The notes: generated by a model from the sequence alone, not told the origin. Positions 50,793 to 59,654 are shown, numbered from the stretch's first letter. The stretch: 64,000 nt of DNA from Blattabacterium cuenoti (GCF_014252035.1 NZ_CP059207.1:1-64000); one strand, 5' to 3'. Numbers and translations: made by a program.

Positions 50793-51352
50793 TTAAAAAA
50801 ATTTGTTCCTTATGTAAGGATTTTGTTTATTTTTTACAATATTCATTTTTTTCATTTGCATTTTTACTATTTTAATTTGATCATGTAATATTCCGGATAT
50901 ATCTGTTTTTTTTGCTTCTAATAGAAGAATTTCCGCTTTTTTTTTGTCTCCTTTTGATAGACACGCTATGGCCAAACTAAATTTGGCTATTGCTATGTTT
51001 TGTTTAAATTTTAAACCATGATCAAGAGCTTTTTTCATATAATTTTCGGATTGAAAAATATTTATTTCTGAATATAAGATCCCATTTAAAAAATAAAAAT
51101 AAGATAATTGATTATCAGTTAGTTGTGATTTTGGATTTTTGATATATGACAAATATTTTTTTAATCCTTTCATATCTCTATTTCTTATTTTGAAAAAAGA
51201 CAATAATAAAAATTCATTTCTAAAAATAAGAAATATAGGGATAAGGCTTATTAAAAACGTAATAGTTCCAAAAAAATAATTTTTTTTGATAAAAAAAAAA
51301 TAGATATTAAAAATATTGGTATAAATAAAATTAATTTTGTATGTTTTTTCAT
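50793..51352 (-). pseudogene. TPR-like membrane protein, frameshifted at A10/T8 runs
   Basis: An ATG at 51352 begins MKKHTKLILFIPIFLISIFF, a membrane helix, but the frame stops at 51251. The conserved remainder lies one frame over. One added base in the plus-strand A10 run (51291-51300) or T8 run (51280-51287) would join the parts into a 186-residue protein with two N-terminal helices (second: TITFLISLIPIFLIFRN). A soluble TPR-like part follows (QLSYFYFLNGILYSEINIF, YMKKALDHGLKF, AIAKFSLAIACLSKGDKKKA). A TTG at 51203 could start the soluble part alone. Related proteins of unknown function occur in flavobacteria. Confidence 0.65.
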
Positions 51353-51364
51353 AAAAATATTTGA

Positions 51365-52024
51365 TTAAAAATTTTTTTCTTTTATCCAGTTAATAAGATC
51401 TTCATAATTAGAATTACACAAAAAATGTCCAGAATCATATTCTTTAAAGGAATAAGAATATATTCCTTTCTTCTTAAGTATATTTAAACTTTTTTTTGCC
51501 CAACTTATAGGAATGATAAGATCATTTTTTCCATGAGAAATGAAAAATTCTAAATTTTTATTTAAAATAGAATTTTTTTTTATAATTTTTCTTTCTAAAT
51601 ATCCACTTAATATAATAGATTTTTTTACTTTTATATTTTCTAGACTTATAGCATAACATAGTATAGCACCTTGACTAAATCCACATAACCAAACATTATT
51701 ATTATTCAATTGATATTTATTTATAACCTCATTGATAAAATGATTTATTTTTTCAATAGTTTTTTCAGCTTGTAGAACATGAACAAATTTTTCTTTGTTA
51801 GAAAAATCTATGTGATACCAAAAATATTTTCCTTTTTCAATGGAGTAATTTCCTTGTATACTAATAACACAAAAATTTTCTGGTATATCTTTTGTTATAG
51901 AAAAAAGATCTTTTTCATTACTACCATAACCATGAATCATTAAAAATAGACTATAATTATCCTTACTTTTTTTTGGTTTTCTAATAATATATTTAAAAGA
52001 TAAGTCTTCATTATTTAAAAACAT
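51365..52024 (-). CDS. Phospholipase/carboxylesterase family alpha/beta hydrolase
   Basis: The 219-residue protein has the alpha/beta-hydrolase plan: the oxyanion segment LFLMIHGYGSNEKDLF near residue 30, the nucleophile elbow WLCGFSQGAILCYAIS near 113 (G-F-S-Q-G), the catalytic Asp near GKNDLIIPISWA, and the His in EYDSGHFLCNS near 200. It resembles small carboxylesterases/acyl-protein thioesterases. The natural substrate is unknown. It sits 5 bases after the lolD frame on the same strand. Confidence 0.85.
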   Translation of the reverse strand: MFLNNEDLSFKYIIRKPKKSKDNYSLFLMIHGYGSNEKDLFSITKDIPENFCVISIQGNYSIEKGKYFWYHIDFSNKEKFVHVLQAEKTIEKINHFINEVINKYQLNNNNVWLCGFSQGAILCYAISLENIKVKKSIILSGYLERKIIKKNSILNKNLEFFISHGKNDLIIPISWAKKSLNILKKKGIYSYSFKEYDSGHFLCNSNYEDLINWIKEKNF

Positions 52025-52029
52025 AATTA

Positions 52030-52712
52030 TTAATAATTTTTATTTTTTACTAAACCATTTTTTATTTCCATTATTTCATCTGCCATGTTTGCTAATTCAA
52101 TATTATGAGTAACAATCAAAAAAGTTTTTTTAAATTCTTTTTTAAGAAAAAAAAATAATTGATGTAAATTATCAGCGTTTTTTTTATCTAAATTTCCAGA
52201 AGGTTCATCTGCAAATATTATTTCAGGATCATTAATTAATGCTCTTGCTATAGATAATCTTTGTTTTTCTCCACCAGATAATTCATCAATTTTTGAATTA
52301 ACATGTTTATAAATATTTAATTCTTTTAATAGATTTATTGCAGTATCTTGAATATTTTTTCTATTTTTTTTTCTATTTATTAAGCCGGGTAAACTTACAT
52401 TTTCTAATACTGTAAGTTCTGGTAAAAATTCTGGATTCTGAAAAATAAAACCTATATTTTCATTTCTTACATAAGAAAGATTTTCATCAGACATAGATAA
52501 AATATCTTTTCCATTTATTTTTAAATAAGTTTTTACATTTTTTTTTTTGTAGGTTGATCTAGTGTTCCTAATATATGTAAAAGTGTACTTTTTCCAGATC
52601 CAGATTCTCCTAAAATACATGCTAAATGTCCTTTTTTTATGGATATAGTAACTCCTTTTAAAATATATTTTTTATTATCAAAAGATTTATAAATATTCTT
52701 GGCTTTAATCAT
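52030..52712 (-). pseudogene. lolD: Lipoprotein-releasing ABC ATPase LolD, frameshifted at an 11-base A/T run
   Basis: LolD is the ATPase of LolCDE, which extracts lipoproteins for the outer membrane. From ATG 52712 the frame encodes MIKAKNIYKSFDNKKYIL and Walker A LGESGSGKST, then hits a stop at 52533-52535. The remainder (Q-loop FIFQNPEF, signature ELSGGEKQRLSIARAL, Walker B EIIFADEPSG, H-loop VTHNIE) continues one frame over to 52030. The break is at a T11 run on the plus strand (52538-52548). A twelfth base would restore 227 residues, the normal LolD length. An ATG at 52620 opens the second frame but its first 30 codons are out-of-frame lolD sequence, so it is not a real start. Confidence 0.82.
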
Positions 52713-52807
52713 TATAACTTAATTTAGTAAAAAATTGCAAAAAAAATATGATAATTATATTCATAAAATGAATTTTAATTTAAATTTACTTGAAAAAATT
52801 ATTTTCA

Positions 52808-54001
52808 ATGAATTTGCACGAATATCAAGGAAGAGAAATATTAAATTATTTTTCAATAAGAACTCCTAAAGGAATGTTAGCTTTTTCTCCAGAAGAAGCA
52901 GTACGATGTGCTAAAATTATAATTGATCGTACTAAAAAAAAATCTGTAATTATTAAAGCTCAAATACATGCAGGTGGAAGAGGAAAATCTGGAGGAATAC
53001 AAATAGCAAAAAATTTAGATGAAGTTTATAAAAAATCTAAAGATTTATTAGGAAAATATCTTATTACTCCTCAAACTTCCGATAAAGGAAAATTAGTAAA
53101 AAAAGTATTAATATCTGAAGATGTGTATATTTCTGAATTAAAGCCACCTATAGAGTATTATATTTCAATACTACTAAATCGTGATTTAGAAAAAAATGTT
53201 ATCGTCTATTCTAAAGAAGGAGGAGTAAATATAGAAGAAAAACATGATCTTTTTACTGAAGAAATAGATCCAATATTAGGTCTACAACTATTTCAAATTA
53301 GAAAAATAGGTTTTAATTTAGGATTACCCAAAAATTTATTTTCTAAATTCAACACTTTTTTAAAAAATATTTATCAGTCATATAAGTATTATAATTCTTT
53401 ACTATTGGAGATAAACCCTATGATAATAAATAAAGAAAATGAAATAATTCCAGTAGATATAAAAATGATATTAGATGACAATGCTTTATTTCGTCATGAA
53501 AAAAAATATGCTAATATTCATTACGAATACGAAGATGTGAATCTTCTTGAAAAAGAAGCAATGAAATATGATCTAAACTTTATAAAGTTAAAAGGAGATG
53601 TAGGTTGTATGGTAAATGGAGCAGGATTAGCAATGGCAACTATGGATATGATTAAATTTTGTGGAGGAAATCCAGCTAATTTTTTAGATATAGGAGGATC
53701 TGCAGATATAACAAGAGTAGAAAAAGCTTTTTCTATTATTTTAGATGATAAATCAGTTCAAATTATATTAATAAACATATTTGGAGGTATAGTTCGTTGT
53801 GATACAGTAGCAAAAGGAGTAATTAATTCTTATTCAAAAAAAATAAATATTAATAATATACCAATTATTGTTCGTTTACAAGGTACAAATGAAAAAAAAG
53901 CAAAAGAAATACTCGATAATAGTCAATTACCTATTTATTATACCAATTCTTTAAAAGAAGCATCCAATAAAATAAAGAAAATATTATCCAGTTCTTTATA
54001 A
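52808..54001 (+). CDS. sucC: Succinyl-CoA synthetase beta subunit (ADP-forming type)
   Basis: SucC forms succinyl-CoA synthetase with SucD, making NTP from succinyl-CoA. The 397 residues begin MNLHEYQGREILNYFSI, the ATP-grasp N-terminus, with KAQIHAGGRGKSGGIQIAK near 45. The C-terminal part has NPANFLDIGGSADITRVEKA and NIFGGIVRCDTVAKGV near 315, which bind the subunit partner and the phosphate. A TTG at 52790 also opens the frame but adds only six residues. sucD is not adjacent. Confidence 0.94.
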   Translation: MNLHEYQGREILNYFSIRTPKGMLAFSPEEAVRCAKIIIDRTKKKSVIIKAQIHAGGRGKSGGIQIAKNLDEVYKKSKDLLGKYLITPQTSDKGKLVKKVLISEDVYISELKPPIEYYISILLNRDLEKNVIVYSKEGGVNIEEKHDLFTEEIDPILGLQLFQIRKIGFNLGLPKNLFSKFNTFLKNIYQSYKYYNSLLLEINPMIINKENEIIPVDIKMILDDNALFRHEKKYANIHYEYEDVNLLEKEAMKYDLNFIKLKGDVGCMVNGAGLAMATMDMIKFCGGNPANFLDIGGSADITRVEKAFSIILDDKSVQIILINIFGGIVRCDTVAKGVINSYSKKININNIPIIVRLQGTNEKKAKEILDNSQLPIYYTNSLKEASNKIKKILSSSL

Positions 54002-54026
54002 TACAGTAATAAAGAATATTAAATAA

Positions 54027-55511
54027 ATGAACAATTTTTTTTCAAAAAATTTTGTATTATCTGATAAATATAGTCCTTTAAAATGGGATGATATTGTAGG
54101 TCAAAAAGACATTACTTCTTCTCTTAAAAATGCAATAAAGTATAATCAATTATCACAATTTTTATTTTTTGTTGGACCTGATGGAGTAGGGAAAAATACA
54201 TGTGCCAAAGTTTTGGCTAATGAATTAAATAACAATTTTGATAAAAAATGTTATAATAATATATTTGAAATAGATTGTTTGTTAAATTCTTGTATTTACT
54301 CATATAATTTTCATGAAATAATAATAGATAGAATACTTTTTTATCCTAAATTAGAAAAGTATAACATTTTCATCATAAAAAATATACATGTATTTTCTCA
54401 AAAATTTATTAATTTTTTATTAAATTTTATAAAAGGAAAATATACAGAGATATTATTTATTTTTTGCACTAAAAAACAAAATAATATTCCTATATCTATT
54501 AGATCATATTCTCAAATATATGAATTTAAAAGTCTTTCTATAAAAGAAATTTTTTTTCATATCAAAATGATTTCTGATAAAGAAAATATAAAAGTAGATA
54601 GTGAAACTCTTTTTCTTCTTTCTCAACATGTTAATGGTTCTATTAGTAAAGCGATTTATGTTTTTGAAAAATTATTATTACTACATGAAAAAAAAATATC
54701 TAAAGATCTTTTAATGAAAGAATTAGGAATTGTAAATATTACATATTATTTTGATATAGTTAATTATTTGTTATTAGGGGATACACATAAAATATTTTTG
54801 TTACTAGACAAAATATTTCAAGAAAAAGTTAATTTTATCAATTTTATAATTGGACTAATAGAACATTTTAGAAATTTATTTTTATCTAAAAAAAATGAAA
54901 CACTTTCTCTTTTAAAATTAAAAAAAGAAATAATTCAATCTTATATAGAGCAATCAGGAAATATATCTTATTCATTAATAATAAAATCGATAAATATGTC
55001 TTCTTATTTAATAGAAAAATACCAATTTGATAAAATTGATGATAAATTTATAATAGAGATATTTTTAATAAAATTAGCTAATTATTATGATAACACAAAA
55101 AATGTGGATAAAAAAAAAATAGAAAAAAATTTAGAATATTGTGATTATGATAATAATGATAAAATATCTTTTATTAAAAAAAATTGGATAGATTTTTTAC
55201 AAAAATTTTCCGATAAAATGAATTCTATTTACATAGATTTTTTAAAAGAAGAAATACAATTTTGTATCGAAAATAATGATATATGCTGCTTTATAGTCCC
55301 TAATGAACTAAAAGGTCCTAATTTTTTATTAGTACAGTCATATTTTATAAAGTATTTAAAAAACAAATTCAATTATTCACAAAAATTTAAAGTAATAGGA
55401 AAAAAATCAGAAAAAGATACACTAAAAAATTATGCTTTTCTATCCAAAAAAAATAAATTTACAGAAAAATTAATAGAAAAATTAAATTTGAAAATATCTT
55501 CTATATCCTAG
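54027..55511 (+). CDS. dnaX: DNA polymerase III subunit gamma/tau, eroded ATPase
   Basis: DnaX forms the clamp-loader motor. The 494-residue protein opens YSPLKWDDIVGQKDITSSLK, matching DnaX, with a Walker A GPDGVGKNT at 50-58. The normal zinc module with four Cys between the P-loop and the NIFEID strand is absent. Walker B, usually IIDEVHML, reads IIKNIHVF (about 116-123) without its Asp and Glu. The TLEEPP block reads FIKGKY, and the SRC arginine-finger motif is displaced (ISIRSYSQ). The helical lid and oligomerisation region still match by pattern. It is placed before clpC, facing the same way. Confidence 0.82.
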   Translation: MNNFFSKNFVLSDKYSPLKWDDIVGQKDITSSLKNAIKYNQLSQFLFFVGPDGVGKNTCAKVLANELNNNFDKKCYNNIFEIDCLLNSCIYSYNFHEIIIDRILFYPKLEKYNIFIIKNIHVFSQKFINFLLNFIKGKYTEILFIFCTKKQNNIPISIRSYSQIYEFKSLSIKEIFFHIKMISDKENIKVDSETLFLLSQHVNGSISKAIYVFEKLLLLHEKKISKDLLMKELGIVNITYYFDIVNYLLLGDTHKIFLLLDKIFQEKVNFINFIIGLIEHFRNLFLSKKNETLSLLKLKKEIIQSYIEQSGNISYSLIIKSINMSSYLIEKYQFDKIDDKFIIEIFLIKLANYYDNTKNVDKKKIEKNLEYCDYDNNDKISFIKKNWIDFLQKFSDKMNSIYIDFLKEEIQFCIENNDICCFIVPNELKGPNFLLVQSYFIKYLKNKFNYSQKFKVIGKKSEKDTLKNYAFLSKKNKFTEKLIEKLNLKISSIS

Positions 55512-55602
55512 AAAAAAAATAAAAAAATAAAATAAAGGATATCTCATTTGTAGAAATGAAGTAGATATTTTATATTTCTTTTTTAATGAATAATCTTAGC
55601 TC

Positions 55603-57720
55603 ATGATTTATCATTATTCGTCAAACAGTATAAAAAAACTTTTTTTATCTTCTACCTATTCAAATGAAGATATTGAAAATGATAATTCTACTTCTTCTTA
55701 TAGCAGTAGCTCTGAAAGTGGAAATAGTGGAATAGGGTCTGGATATTACGGAAGGGGAACAGTAAGAAGTAAAACTCCAGTACTAGATAGTTTTGGAAGA
55801 GATTTAAATGCAATAGCTATGGAAGGAAAATTAGATCCTGTAATAGGTAGAGACAAAGAAGTAGAACGTGTTTCTCAAATATTAAGTAAAAGAAAAAAAA
55901 ATAACCCTCTACTTATAGGAGAACCTGGAGTTGGAAAATCTGCTATTGCTGAGGGATTAGCTTTACGTATTGTTCAAAAAAAGATTTCAAGAGTTTTATA
56001 CAATAGAAGGGTAGTTATTTTAGACTTAGCAAATCTAGTAGCTGGGACAAAATATAGAGGACAGTTTGAAGAAAGAATGAAAGCCATTATAAATGAATCA
56101 GAAAAAAATGTAGGACTTATTCTTTTTATAGACGAAATTCATACTCTGATTGGAGCTGGTGGCACTACAGGTTCTTTAGATGCATCTAACATTTTTAAAC
56201 CAGCATTAGCAAGAGGATATATTCAATGTATAGGTGCTACTACATTGAATGAATATAGACAATATATAGAGAAAGATGGTGCATTGGAAAGAAGATTTCA
56301 AAAAATTATAGTGCAACCTTCATCTGAAAATGAAACTATTGAAATATTAAAAAATATAAAAGGAAAATATGAAAGTCATCATAACGTATTATACACAGAA
56401 AAAGCTATAAAAGCATGTGTTCATTTAACTTCACAATATATTGTAGATCGTTTTTTACCAGATAAAGCAATTGATGCTTTGGATGAAGCTGGATCTAGAG
56501 TTTATATTAAAAATATAAAAGTTCCACAAGAAATAGTTTTTCTTGAAAAGGAGTTAGAAAATATACGTAAAGAAAAATCTAAAGTAGTAAAAAATCAAAA
56601 ATATGAAGAAGCAGCTCGTTTACGAGATACAGAAAAACGTATAGAAAAAAATTTATTAAAAGCACAAAAAAAATGGGAAACATCATCAAAAGAAAATAAG
56701 GAAATAGTTTCTGAAGAAAATGTAGAAGAAGTAGTATCTATGATGAGTGGCGTTCCAGTAAATAGAATAGCTCAAGCAGAAATGAAGAAACTAAATAAAA
56801 TGGCAAATATATTAAAAGAAAAGATCATAGGTCAAGATGAAGCTATAGATAAAATCGTAAAATCTGTTCAAAGAAATAGAACAGGGTTAAAAGATGCAAA
56901 TAGTCCGATAGGATCTTTTATTTTTTTAGGACAAACAGGAGTTGGAAAAACATATTTAGCAAAAGTTTTTGCTAAAGAACTATTTGATTCGGAAGAATCT
57001 TTAATACGCATAGATATGAGTGAGTATATGGAAAAGTTTTCTGTGTCCAGATTAATAGGGGCTCCTCCTGGTTACGTTGGTTATGAAGAAGGAGGCCAAT
57101 TAACAGAAATTATCCGTCGAAGACCTTATGCTGTAATATTGTTAGATGAAATAGAAAAAGCTCATCCTGATGTTTTTAATATATTATTACAAATACTAGA
57201 TTATGGAAGTATAACTGATAGTGTTGGAAGAAAAATAAATTTCAAAAATACCATAATTATTTTCACTTCAAATACAGGGACACAACAATTAAAAGAATTT
57301 GGAAAAGGTATAGGTTTCAATACACAATCTAAGAAAAATTATGACCACATTAGTAATATATTAGAACAAGCTTTAAAAAAAACGTTTTCTCCAGAATTTT
57401 TAAATAGAATAGATGATGTTATTATTTTTAATTCTCTAAAAACAGAAGATATATCTAAAATAACTAATTTAGAATTACAAAAAATAATTTTTCAAATTGA
57501 AAATTTAGGATATAAATTAATTTTATCACCTGAAGTAATAAATTTCATACAAAAAAAGGGGTTTGATAAATACTATGGAGCTAGACCATTAAAAAGAGTA
57601 ATAGAAAAATTTATTAAGAATACAATATCAGAATGTATTATAAACGAAAAAATAAAGAAGGGAGACGTTATTTATTTGGAAATAAATGAAAAAAAAGATA
57701 ATGTCAAAATTAAAATATAA
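55603..57720 (+). CDS. clpC: Clp protease ATPase ClpC lacking its N domain
   Basis: ClpC unfolds proteins for ClpP. The 705 residues keep both AAA+ domains: Walker A1 GEPGVGKS at 106-113 with LILFIDEIHTL, and Walker A2 GQTGVGKT near 447 with VILLDEIEKAH. The middle UVR-type segment YEEAARLRDTEKRI marks ClpC rather than ClpB. The usual N-terminal Clp_N double repeat (about 145 residues) is missing. The chain starts with a Ser/Gly/Asn-rich linker just before TPVLDSFGRDLNAIA. Only 91 bases separate it from dnaX, so the N domain is not encoded upstream. Confidence 0.93.
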   Translation: MIYHYSSNSIKKLFLSSTYSNEDIENDNSTSSYSSSSESGNSGIGSGYYGRGTVRSKTPVLDSFGRDLNAIAMEGKLDPVIGRDKEVERVSQILSKRKKNNPLLIGEPGVGKSAIAEGLALRIVQKKISRVLYNRRVVILDLANLVAGTKYRGQFEERMKAIINESEKNVGLILFIDEIHTLIGAGGTTGSLDASNIFKPALARGYIQCIGATTLNEYRQYIEKDGALERRFQKIIVQPSSENETIEILKNIKGKYESHHNVLYTEKAIKACVHLTSQYIVDRFLPDKAIDALDEAGSRVYIKNIKVPQEIVFLEKELENIRKEKSKVVKNQKYEEAARLRDTEKRIEKNLLKAQKKWETSSKENKEIVSEENVEEVVSMMSGVPVNRIAQAEMKKLNKMANILKEKIIGQDEAIDKIVKSVQRNRTGLKDANSPIGSFIFLGQTGVGKTYLAKVFAKELFDSEESLIRIDMSEYMEKFSVSRLIGAPPGYVGYEEGGQLTEIIRRRPYAVILLDEIEKAHPDVFNILLQILDYGSITDSVGRKINFKNTIIIFTSNTGTQQLKEFGKGIGFNTQSKKNYDHISNILEQALKKTFSPEFLNRIDDVIIFNSLKTEDISKITNLELQKIIFQIENLGYKLILSPEVINFIQKKGFDKYYGARPLKRVIEKFIKNTISECIINEKIKKGDVIYLEINEKKDNVKIKI

Positions 57721-58348
57721 TAATATAAAAAAAATAATAATTATCGAAAATATATTGGATTATTTATACCCAAATCCGAATAGTACTTTATATTACATCA
57801 ATGAATATACATTATTAATAGCTGTTATACTTACTTCCAGAAGTAAAGAAAAAAAAGTCAATGATATCACAAAAAATTTGTTCAAAATCATTCAAAATCC
57901 TGAAGATTTTATTTCTTATTCTTCTGAAAGAATAAAAAAGTATCTAAATAAAATAGGATTATATAATAAAAAATATAATTACATTTATAATTTATCTAAT
58001 ATTTTAATCAATAAATGTAACAGAATAATTCCTAAGGATATTTATCAATTAAAACGTTTTCCTGGAGTTGGACATAAAACAGCATCTGTATTTTTATCTC
58101 ATGTTTCAGATATTCCAGTATTTCCAGTAGATACACATATTCATAGAATGATGTATCGTTGGAAATTGAGTATCGGAAAAAATGTTAAAAAAACAGAAAA
58201 AGATGCTAAACGTATATTCGAAAAAAAACACTGGAATAAATTACATCATCAAATTATCAACTATGCTAGAGAATACTCTCCATCTAAAAATTGGAATAAA
58301 CATAAAGATGTCATATATCAAGAATTATTGAATAATCATTTATTGTAA
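57701..58348 (+). CDS. nth: Endonuclease III-like DNA glycosylase
   Basis: Nth removes oxidised pyrimidines and cuts the abasic site. The catalytic Lys is in the helix-hairpin-helix LKRFPGVGHKTASVFL near 120, and the Asp is in FPVDTHIHRMMYRW near 140. The C-terminal four-Cys iron-sulfur loop of E. coli Nth is absent: the chain ends AREYSPSKNWNKHKDV with no Cys. A Met at 57686 also opens the frame. It overlaps the clpC 3' end by 20 bases. Confidence 0.88.
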   Translation: MSKLKYNNIKKIIIIENILDYLYPNPNSTLYYINEYTLLIAVILTSRSKEKKVNDITKNLFKIIQNPEDFISYSSERIKKYLNKIGLYNKKYNYIYNLSNILINKCNRIIPKDIYQLKRFPGVGHKTASVFLSHVSDIPVFPVDTHIHRMMYRWKLSIGKNVKKTEKDAKRIFEKKHWNKLHHQIINYAREYSPSKNWNKHKDVIYQELLNNHLL

Positions 58349-58369
58349 TAATGTTATAATAATGATTGA

Positions 58370-58720
58370 TTAGAATGGTAAATCATCAAAATCATCTGAA
58401 GAAAAAGATGATTTTTTTGAATTTCCTATTATTTCATTATTATTACTACTTATTTCTTCTATTTTCCATCCTTGTATAGAATTAAAATACTTTATTTTTC
58501 CCTCTGGATTGGTCCATTCTCTTCCACGAATATTGATGTAAATTTTTATTTTATCATTTTGTCTTAAATTTTCTAGCAAATCTACTTTATCTTGAATAAA
58601 TTCAATTAATAAATTTTGAGGATACGGTTCCTCTGTTGTAATAACAACTTCTCTTTTTTTGAACCCACTATCAAATTTCTGAATTTGAAATAATTTTTTA
58701 ATCTTTCCTATTATTTCCAT
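58370..58720 (-). CDS. DUF3127 domain protein, SSB-like tail
   Basis: This 116-residue protein matches the Bacteroidetes DUF3127 family: EIIGKIKKLFQIQKFDSGFK at the start, then REVVITTEEPYPQNLLIEFI and IRGREWTNPEGKIKYFNSI. Predicted as a single OB-like beta domain. The C-terminal tail SSDDFDDLPF looks like the acidic tip of single-strand DNA-binding protein. A DNA-linked role is likely but untested. It overlaps the SPFH gene by 23 bases. Confidence 0.85.
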   Translation of the reverse strand: MEIIGKIKKLFQIQKFDSGFKKREVVITTEEPYPQNLLIEFIQDKVDLLENLRQNDKIKIYINIRGREWTNPEGKIKYFNSIQGWKIEEISSNNNEIIGNSKKSSFSSDDFDDLPF

Positions 58721-59654
58721 GATATTTTTTATTCTTATTATTTTTAATATTTTCTCCTATTTGATTAGATATATTAAATGAAGTAATCATATTATTTAAC
58801 ATATCACTAGCAGATCCTGGATAATTAGGTAATAAAATAACATTGGAATTACCAGATTCACCTATAGATTGAAGAGTATCATAATGTTGTGTTACTACAA
58901 TTAAGGCAGATGCCTCCTGTGAATTGATACCAACGTTATTTAAAAATTCAACAGACTCTAAAATCCCTTTAGCTATTTCTCTTCGTTGATCTGCAGTTCC
59001 TTTTCCCTGTAATTTTTTGCTTTCAGCTTCTGCTTTTGCTTTTGCTACTATTTTAATCCTTTCAGCTTCTGCTTTATATTCTGCGGCAACTCTCTCTCTC
59101 TCAGCTGCATTTATTTGATTCATAGCTTGTTTTACATGTTCATCTGGATCAATATCAGTAACTAAAGCTTTAATAATAGAATAACCATAATCTAACATTG
59201 ATTCTTCTAATTCTCTTTTTACTGCAATAGCAATATGATCTTTTCTCTCAAATACATCATCTAAACGCATTTTAGGAACTTCTGCTCTAACTACATCAAA
59301 TATGTAAGATTTAATTTGAGTATGAGAATTATCTAGTTTATAAAAAGCTTCATACACTTTATCTTGAATTACCTTAAACTGTACTGATATTTTTATTTTT
59401 ACAAATACATTATCTTTAGTTTTTGTATCTACTACAACATCAAATTGTTGTATTTTTAATGTCAATTTTCCGACAATATTATCTATAATGGGAATTTTAA
59501 AATTTAAACCAGCATAACGTATGCTATGAAATTTTCCCATTCTTTCAATAATAGCAGATGTTTCCTGATTAACTATAAAAATAAAACTAGAAAAAATAGA
59601 TAAAATTATAAAAATTAATAATGTTACATAAAATAAAAAACTAAAAATGCTCAT
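58698..59654 (-). CDS. SPFH/Band 7 membrane protein (QmcA-like)
   Basis: The 318-residue protein has one N-terminal membrane helix (about 1-28) and an SPFH domain (about 30-200): NQETSAIIERMGKFHSIRYAG and DVVVDTKTKDNVFVKIKISV. An Ala/Glu-rich coiled coil follows (AAEYKAEAERIKIVAKAKAE near 190). This order is typical of QmcA/stomatin-like proteins, which form membrane scaffolds; the exact role in flavobacteria is unclear. The SufT-like gene lies 21 bases upstream on the same strand. Confidence 0.9.
   Translation of the reverse strand: MSIFSFLFYVTLLIFIILSIFSSFIFIVNQETSAIIERMGKFHSIRYAGLNFKIPIIDNIVGKLTLKIQQFDVVVDTKTKDNVFVKIKISVQFKVIQDKVYEAFYKLDNSHTQIKSYIFDVVRAEVPKMRLDDVFERKDHIAIAVKRELEESMLDYGYSIIKALVTDIDPDEHVKQAMNQINAAERERVAAEYKAEAERIKIVAKAKAEAESKKLQGKGTADQRREIAKGILESVEFLNNVGINSQEASALIVVTQHYDTLQSIGESGNSNVILLPNYPGSASDMLNNMITSFNISNQIGENIKNNKNKKYHGNNRKD

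Noticed and set aside
52030..52620. A separate shorter ATPase starting at ATG 52620
   Set aside because: Its first 30 or so codons are the out-of-frame version of the LolD Walker A region, so the frame is the tail of a frameshifted lolD rather than a gene.
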